Shown here: positions 57,719 through 64,000 of the stretch, one piece after another
Layout of the letters: the number at the start of each line of letters is the position of its first letter
How positions within the stretch are numbered: position 1 is the stretch's first letter
Source: CADEEN01 sp963738425
GTDB lineage: Bacteria > Pseudomonadota > Gammaproteobacteria > Burkholderiales > Burkholderiaceae_C
Direction: 5' to 3'
Length of the DNA stretch: 64,000 nucleotides
Assembly (NCBI GenBank): GCA_963738425.1
Contig: CAVTWT010000001.1
Location: forward strand, 57,475 to 121,474
Made by a program: the position numbers and the translations under genes
The notes under the pieces: generated by a model
Seen by the model: the letters and a program-made list of their open reading frames with translations, nothing else
Database searches by the model: none
What the model was told of the DNA's origin: nothing

Positions 57719-58268
57719 TTTGACGCTGACAGAAAGTAAGGGCAGACGACGCTCGAGGCTGGATTGGGTCCCGTAACCTGGAGCCCAAGTCTGACGACGT
57801 AACGTAACCATCAGGTCTTGGGTAACTGAGAAGCGCTAGGCCGTCCAGTCAACTATCCAGTTCGCACCTTCGCTCTTGTCGGGGAGCTGTTCTGGGCTCG
57901 AAATCGGTCCATCGTCGGTCCATCGTCGGTTCTTCGGATGTCGGCTGCCGATACGTGCGAAGGGCGGCCGTGCGTCGAGGCCTGTCGCCTAGTTCGGCGA
58001 CATCGATGACCGGTTCAGCGCAGGTTGCTGACCTTCACCGAGTGGTGCTCACCTGTTCCCTCATGGCCGTTCAGCGACGCACAGGTACCGCGCCTAAACG
58101 CTCAATGCGCGCACATCGCGAACATTCAACACGCCGACCCCACGGCCCTCAATGCGGTAGAAGCCGACGGCGACGGGCGACGGCGACGACAAAGGTGCAG
58201 CTGCACCCGCCCTCGGTCGCCCACCCTCGGTCGCCCGCACTCAGACGCTCCTCGTCGACCGAGTCCCC
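57719..58268. other. Intergenic region after the SIR2 gene
   Basis: No gene is supported in these 550 bases. There is one short tandem repeat, GGTCCATCGTC twice (57906-57927). The left part is AT-richer like the SIR2 gene and the right part returns to the GC-rich background, so the border of the transferred segment may be in here. Confidence 0.4.
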
Positions 58269-59563
<1,295 letters not shown>

Positions 59564-59564
<1 letters not shown>

Positions 59565-62500
59565 CACGCCGCGCTCAATTGCTTCTGCACCAGTTCGTAG
59601 TACATGCCGCGGCGCGCCAGCAGCTCCTCGTGTTTGCCCTGCTCGACGACCCCGCCTTCATAAAGCACGAGGATCTTGTCGGCACGCATGATCGTGCTCA
59701 GCCGGTGCGCGATGATCACGGCGGTGCGGCCCTCCAGGATGTCTTGCATGCCGGCGATGATGTTGCTCTCGGACTGCGTGTCCAGCGCCGAGGTGGCCTC
59801 GTCGAACACCAGCAGGCGCGGATCATGGTACAGCGCGCGGGCGATGCACAGGCGCTGGATCTGGCCGCCCGAAAGCCCCATGCCGCGCTCGCCGACGATC
59901 TGCTCGTAGCCCAGCGGCATCTTGCTGACGAAGGCGTGCGCGTCGGCACGGCGCGCCACTTCCTCGATGCGACGCCGGTCGGGCCGCTCGTCGCCGCTGG
60001 CGATGTTCTCGGCCACGGTGCCGGAGAACAGCAAATTGCTCTGCATCACGTAGCCGACCTGCGCCCGGTAGTACTCCTTGTCGATCGTGCTCATGTCGTA
60101 GCCGTCGACCATGATCTTGCCTTCGCTGGGCGGGTAGAAGCCCACCAGCAGCTTGGCCAGCGTCGTCTTGCCCGAGCCGCTGCGGCCGACGATGGCCACC
60201 AGCTCGCCCGGCTTGATCTCGAGGTTGATGTTCTCCAGCACGTAGGAGGTGTCCTTGTCGCCGTAGCGGAAGTACACGCCGTCGAGCTTGATGTCGCCTT
60301 GCAGTTCGGGCAGCACGACGCGCGAGGCCAGGTCACCGGCCTTCTGCTCGGGCTCGATGTCGAGCACGTCGCCCAGGCGTTCCATCGCCACCGCGGCGTC
60401 GTTCAACTGGCTCCACAGTCCGATCAGGCCCATCAGCGGCCCCAGCACGCTGCCCATCAGCGCGTTGAAGGCGATGAGCTGGCCGATCGTCAGCTCGCGC
60501 GACAGCACCAGGTTGGCGCCGGCCCAGAGGATGGCCACCGTGGTGGCGGCCTGGAAGAATTGTCCGGCCGCGCCGACCAGGATGTTGAAGGTCTGCGCGC
60601 GGTACTGCACTTCGAGCGACTTGGCGTACTTCTTTTCCCACTTCAGCCGCACCGGGCGCTCGCTGCCCATGCCCTTGATGGTCTCGACGCCGCCCAGCGA
60701 TTCCATCAGGAAGGACCTGGCGTCGGTGGACGCGCCGAAGACTTCGCGCGCATAGCGCTTGGCCTTGGGCGTGGCCAGCACGGTCAGCGCCAGGATCGGC
60801 ACGACGAAGACGATCAGCAGCAGCGTCAGCTTCACGTTGTAGAGGAACATCACCGTGAAGTAGATGAACACCATCAGCAGGTTGAGCACGGTGGTGACGG
60901 TGGACTCCGTCAGGAACGCGCGGATGGTGTGGTTCTCCTGGAAGCGGGCAAAGATGTCGCCGGTCTTGCGCGTCGCGAAGAACGAGTAGGGCAGCGACAG
61001 CGTGTGCTTGAAGAACTGCGACATCATCGTGAAGTCGAGCTTGCGCACCATGAAGTTGGCCAGCGCGGCGCGCACCATCGCCATCAGCTGCGAAAACACC
61101 TGCGAGATCACCAGGCCGCCGATCAGCAGGTGCAGCAGGTTGACGTTCTGGTGCACGACCACGCCGTCGAGGATGTTCTGGATGATCACCGGCGGCACGA
61201 TGCCCAGCATCTGGATGACGAAGGTCGCCATGCACAGGTGGATCAGGATGCGGCGGTGCGGCACCAGGTAGCGCGCGAAGCGCACCCACGGCGAGCGCGA
61301 CGCGGCGATCTGCGCCATGTCCTGGCCCGGCGTGAAGGCCAGGCAGGTGCCGCTCCAGCCGCGCTCGAAGTCTTCGAGGCTGAGCTTGCGAAAGCCCAGC
61401 GCCGGGTCGGCGATCCAGACCTGGCGCTCGGAGCAGCCATAGACCACGACGTAGTGGTAGCCCTCCCAGTGCACGATCATCGGCAGGTCGAGCCCGCGCA
61501 GCGCATCGAAGGTGCACTTCACCGCGCGCGTGGTGAAGCCGAGCGATTCGCCGGTGCGCGCCAGACTGTCGAGCGTCGCGCCCTGCGTCGTCACGTTGGC
61601 CAGCTCGCGCAGCTTGCCCAGCGTCATGTTGATGCCGTAGTGCTTGCAGATCATCGCCAGGCAGGCCGCGCCGCAATCCATCTCCTCGGCCTGCTCGACC
61701 AGCGGAAAGCGCTGGATCAGCTTCTCGCCGAGCGCGGGCTTGGACTGCAGGTCGAGCATCTGCGGCAGGCGGCGCCGCTCTGCCAGCGCCTTCTGGCGCT
61801 GCAGTTCGCGGTCGAGCAGCTGCACGCGCGCCTGCAGCGCCTCGCGCAGCTTGGGGTTGCGTTCGAGCAGGAACTGCACCGTCTTCTCGGGAATCACCAG
61901 CAGCGCGGCGTCGCTGGCGGCCACCACCGAGGCCGCCTGCTCCTGGCGCATCAGGCAGGCCTTCTCGCCGAAGGTGTCGCCCTGGCGCAGCGTCGCCAGC
62001 GGGTAGTCGATGCCTTCCTCGCGGCGCACGATGCGCACCTCGCCGTGGCGCACGACGTACAGGCGCCGGTCCTCGCGCCCGTCCTGCTCGAGGATGGTCT
62101 TGCCCGCGCCCACCAGCTTGACGCCGACGCTGCGGATCAGGCCTTCGAGCTCGCTCTTGTCGACCTTGCCGCGCAGGTCGAACCACTGGCTGATCAGGCC
62201 GCCGGCCGAGCTGATGGCGACGCGACCGGCGACGAAGGCACGCGCCGCGGGGTTGGCCGCGAGGATCGGCGCGATGACGCTGCGCGGGATCAGCAGCAGC
62301 TCGGTCTTGGCCGAGGCGCGCGCCGACGATTCGTGGCGGCCCTCGCGCAGCATGGCGAGTTCGGCGAAGACCTCGCCGGCCTTGCGCACGCCCATGCTGA
62401 TCTCTTTGCCGGCCTCTTCGGTGAAGACGCGGATCGACCCGGACTTGACGACGAACAGGCCCTCGGCCGCATCGCCGGCGTTGCAGACGGTGTCGCCGAA

Positions 62501-62608
62501 GCCGAGGCGGTGCGACTGTGCGCCGGCGGCCAGGTGTTCGAGTTCGTCGCGCGTGAAGGCCGAGAACAGCTCGGCCGACGCCAGCAGGTCGGCGTGCGAA
62601 GACGTCAT
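59564..62608 (-). CDS. ABC exporter with two cyclic-nucleotide-binding-like domains and a C39 peptidase
   Basis: A protein of 1014 residues. Residues about 1-130 and 150-270 are two cyclic-nucleotide-binding-like domains (GDAAEGLFVVKSGSIRVF and REDRRLYVVRHGEVRIV). Residues about 300-430 are a C39 peptidase with Cys in MDCGAACLAMI, His in GYHYVVVYG and Asp in ADPALG. Six transmembrane helices follow (about 450-730). The ABC ATPase has Walker A GRSGSGKTTL, signature LSGGQIQRLCIARAL and Walker B LLVFDEATSALD. C39 exporters cut double-glycine leaders and pump out the cargo, so the six leader peptides nearby are the obvious substrates. No HlyD or TolC gene is in view. Confidence 0.93.
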
Positions 62609-62645
62609 GTTGTTGTTCTCCCGGCCGACGGCCTGAGGTGTGTGG

Positions 62646-63401
62646 TCAGCAGGCTTCGATCACGTGTTCTTGCGCGCGGGCGTGCAACCAGCCCTCTTTC
62701 AGGAGGCGGCGCACCTCGGTGGCGGTGTCGTCGTCCATGCGTGCGGGGTGCCGCGCATCGACGCGGAAGATCTCGAAGGTGCTGCGGTCGGGCGAGGCGA
62801 ACGGGCCGAGCAGCTCGCCGACGCCGGCGTTGAAGACCTTGGCCTCGATGTCGGAGCGCAGGCAGCCGCGCAGCACCTTGCCGATCTTGCCGCCCTCGTC
62901 GCGGGTGTCGGCGATCGAGTACTCGCGCGCCATCTCGTCGAAGCTGTCCGGGTCGTCGGCGAGCACCGAGACCATTTCCTTGGCCTTGCCTTCGCTGTCG
63001 ACCACGACGTGGCTGACCTCGATGCTGTCGAACTTGGGCGAGTGCATCTTGAAGTAGGCCTGCACGGCCTCGTCGTTGCACACCCGCTGCATCATCTTTT
63101 CCTGGTACAGCCCGTCGGCGATGAAGGCCTCGAACTCGTCGAGGCCGACGCGCATGGCGTCGAAGTACTTGTTGGTGTCGGTCGCCCGATGCAGGCTGCG
63201 CACGCGCCGGAACTGGTCGGCACGCTCCTGGATTTCGTGCTCCGAGACCTTGATGCCGTGGCGCTTGGCCGCATGCACCGTCAGGCGGTCACGTACCAGT
63301 TGTTCGATCAGACCTTCGAACTGGCCGCTCAGCTTGAGCGTGCGCAGGAACTCATCAACGCCGAGCGTGTCGTCGTCGATCTTCACCAGGGTCATCGTCA
63401 T
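62646..63401 (-). CDS. Parvulin-type peptidyl-prolyl isomerase, cytosolic
   Basis: A protein of 251 residues. An N-terminal helical chaperone-like region (GQFEGLIEQLVRDRLTVHAAKRHG) resembles SurA/PrsA-type foldases. The PpiC domain is at about residues 130-225 (EVSHVVVDSEGKAKEM, FDEMAREYSIADTRDEGGKIG). There is no signal peptide, so it would act in the cytoplasm. AAGGAG lies seven bases before the ATG at 63401. It is encoded just before the exporter with 37 bases between, so the pair is probably an operon. It may keep leader peptides unfolded before export; this is inference. Confidence 0.85.
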   Translation of the reverse strand: MTMTLVKIDDDTLGVDEFLRTLKLSGQFEGLIEQLVRDRLTVHAAKRHGIKVSEHEIQERADQFRRVRSLHRATDTNKYFDAMRVGLDEFEAFIADGLYQEKMMQRVCNDEAVQAYFKMHSPKFDSIEVSHVVVDSEGKAKEMVSVLADDPDSFDEMAREYSIADTRDEGGKIGKVLRGCLRSDIEAKVFNAGVGELLGPFASPDRSTFEIFRVDARHPARMDDDTATEVRRLLKEGWLHARAQEHVIEAC

Positions 63402-63504
63402 GCAACAGCTCCTTGGGCGTCGAGTGCCAATGAGTGCGGGCGGCGGCCGTTGCGGTTCAAAAAATCCGAGGCAAGTACTGTGCTTCGCTTGTGGTGTGCC
63501 GAAT

Positions 63505-63740
63505 GCAAGGATTGGGGCCGGCCGCTGCCGGGCTGCGGATTCGACGCCCCGCTGCGCGGGGTCCGCTGTGGTACTCGCCCCGGAGTCGCACCGCATAACT
63601 CGCTTCACTCACTGCGTTCGTTGCGCTCGAACAGATGCGGTGAGTCAGTCTACGAAGCGCGCGGGTACGCGCGCCAACTCCGGGGCTGCGTTCCTCGCCG
63701 TCGCATACGCAGCCCGGCAGCGGCCGGCCCCAATCCTTGC
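63505..63740. repeat. 33-bp perfect inverted repeat flanking an intergenic palindrome-rich segment
   Basis: The sequence at 63505-63537 (opening GCAAGGATTGGGGCCGG) is repeated in inverse orientation without mismatch at 63708-63740. The enclosed 170 bases contain further short palindromes and no supported gene. It lies upstream of the parvulin gene and is probably part of a repeated intergenic element family. Confidence 0.8.
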
Positions 63741-64000
63741 CGGATCGAACGTTTTGGGGGAGGGTGTTTGGCAAGCCGCGGGCATCGAGCCCGCGGCTTG
63801 CCGCGCGCCGCAGGCGCGCTCACCGGGCGCGAGCCGGGCTCGATGCCCGGCTTGTGACCTACTCTCACAAAGAACCCCGGTGCCTCGCCAAGCTGTGGGC
63901 GGGTGTGCGGTGGCGCGCCTGTGCGGCGGCGAGGAGCACAGGGGTTCGGTCGGCGCGCGTACCCGCGCGCTTCGTCAACTGACTCACCGCATCTGTTCGA
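63627..64000. repeat. 48-bp imperfect inverted repeat running to the window edge
   Basis: The sequence at 63627-63674 (opening TCGAACAGATGCGGTGAGTC) recurs in inverse orientation at about 63953-64000 with two mismatches and probably continues beyond the window. Between the copies is a perfect 13-bp hairpin, GCAAGCCGCGGGC (63771-63783) with its complement at 63789-63801. The two elements interleave with the 33-bp inverted repeat. No gene is supported from 63402 to the end. Confidence 0.75.

Overview
The window is a GC-rich chromosomal segment of a betaproteobacterium, most likely Burkholderiales of the Rubrivivax/Leptothrix/Methylibium type. This rests on the housekeeping gene order (yebC-purD-acyltransferase-hemF-nadD-rsfS-rlmH-maf-rng), a monomeric isocitrate dehydrogenase, many ATGA/GTGA start-stop overlaps and GC-rich intergenic hairpins. 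The genus is an inference. No rRNA, tRNA or CRISPR array was seen.

Layout. 1-5.4 kb: end of an SDR gene, a HExxH metallopeptidase, ybdK with a cation/proton antiporter, and an S10-type peptidase. 5.4-17.2 kb: a YgiQ radical SAM protein, two ComEA-like HhH proteins, a lectin-like lipoprotein, a P460 cytochrome fused to a cupredoxin, exported MsrA/MsrB, DUF2726 and DUF808 proteins, an FKBP isomerase and glnS. 17.2-22.9 kb: two two-component systems, one hybrid 7TM-DISM kinase with a LuxR-type regulator and one LytS/LytTR pair. 23-28.5 kb: a DUF1499 protein, a HerA-like ATPase, three small unknown genes (two of them exported) and a BTAD-type regulator. 28.8-36.1 kb: the housekeeping operon. 36.1-46.2 kb: DUF2277, a zinc-ribbon protein, icd, a phospholipase D-like gene, a GMC oxidoreductase, a PhoD-like phosphatase and a DUF900 hydrolase.

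46.2-63.4 kb is the most interesting part. It begins with a caspase-like protein, anti-sigma factor, ECF sigma factor and OmpA-like protein. Then come a Ser/Thr kinase with a DUF4384-like tail, six small proteins with double-glycine leaders, a PP2C phosphatase, a sigma-54 activator, an ABC exporter with two cyclic-nucleotide-binding-like domains and a C39 peptidase, and a cytosolic-looking parvulin. I read this as a peptide export system: the leaders match the C39 recognition pattern, the exporter carries the processing peptidase, the parvulin could keep substrates export-competent, and the kinase/phosphatase and sigma-54 activator could control it. No modification enzyme was recognised, so the products may be unmodified. 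An AT-richer SIR2/NTPase gene, probably an antiphage gene acquired by transfer, splits this region.

Caution on reading frames. Six genes (hybrid kinase, BTAD regulator, icd, phospholipase D-like, anti-sigma factor, Ser/Thr kinase) are interrupted by nine frameshifts. As read by hand, each is equivalent to one extra base, several in short G/C runs. This points to systematic sequence errors rather than gene decay. These genes are listed as CDS over their full extent with the breaks noted.
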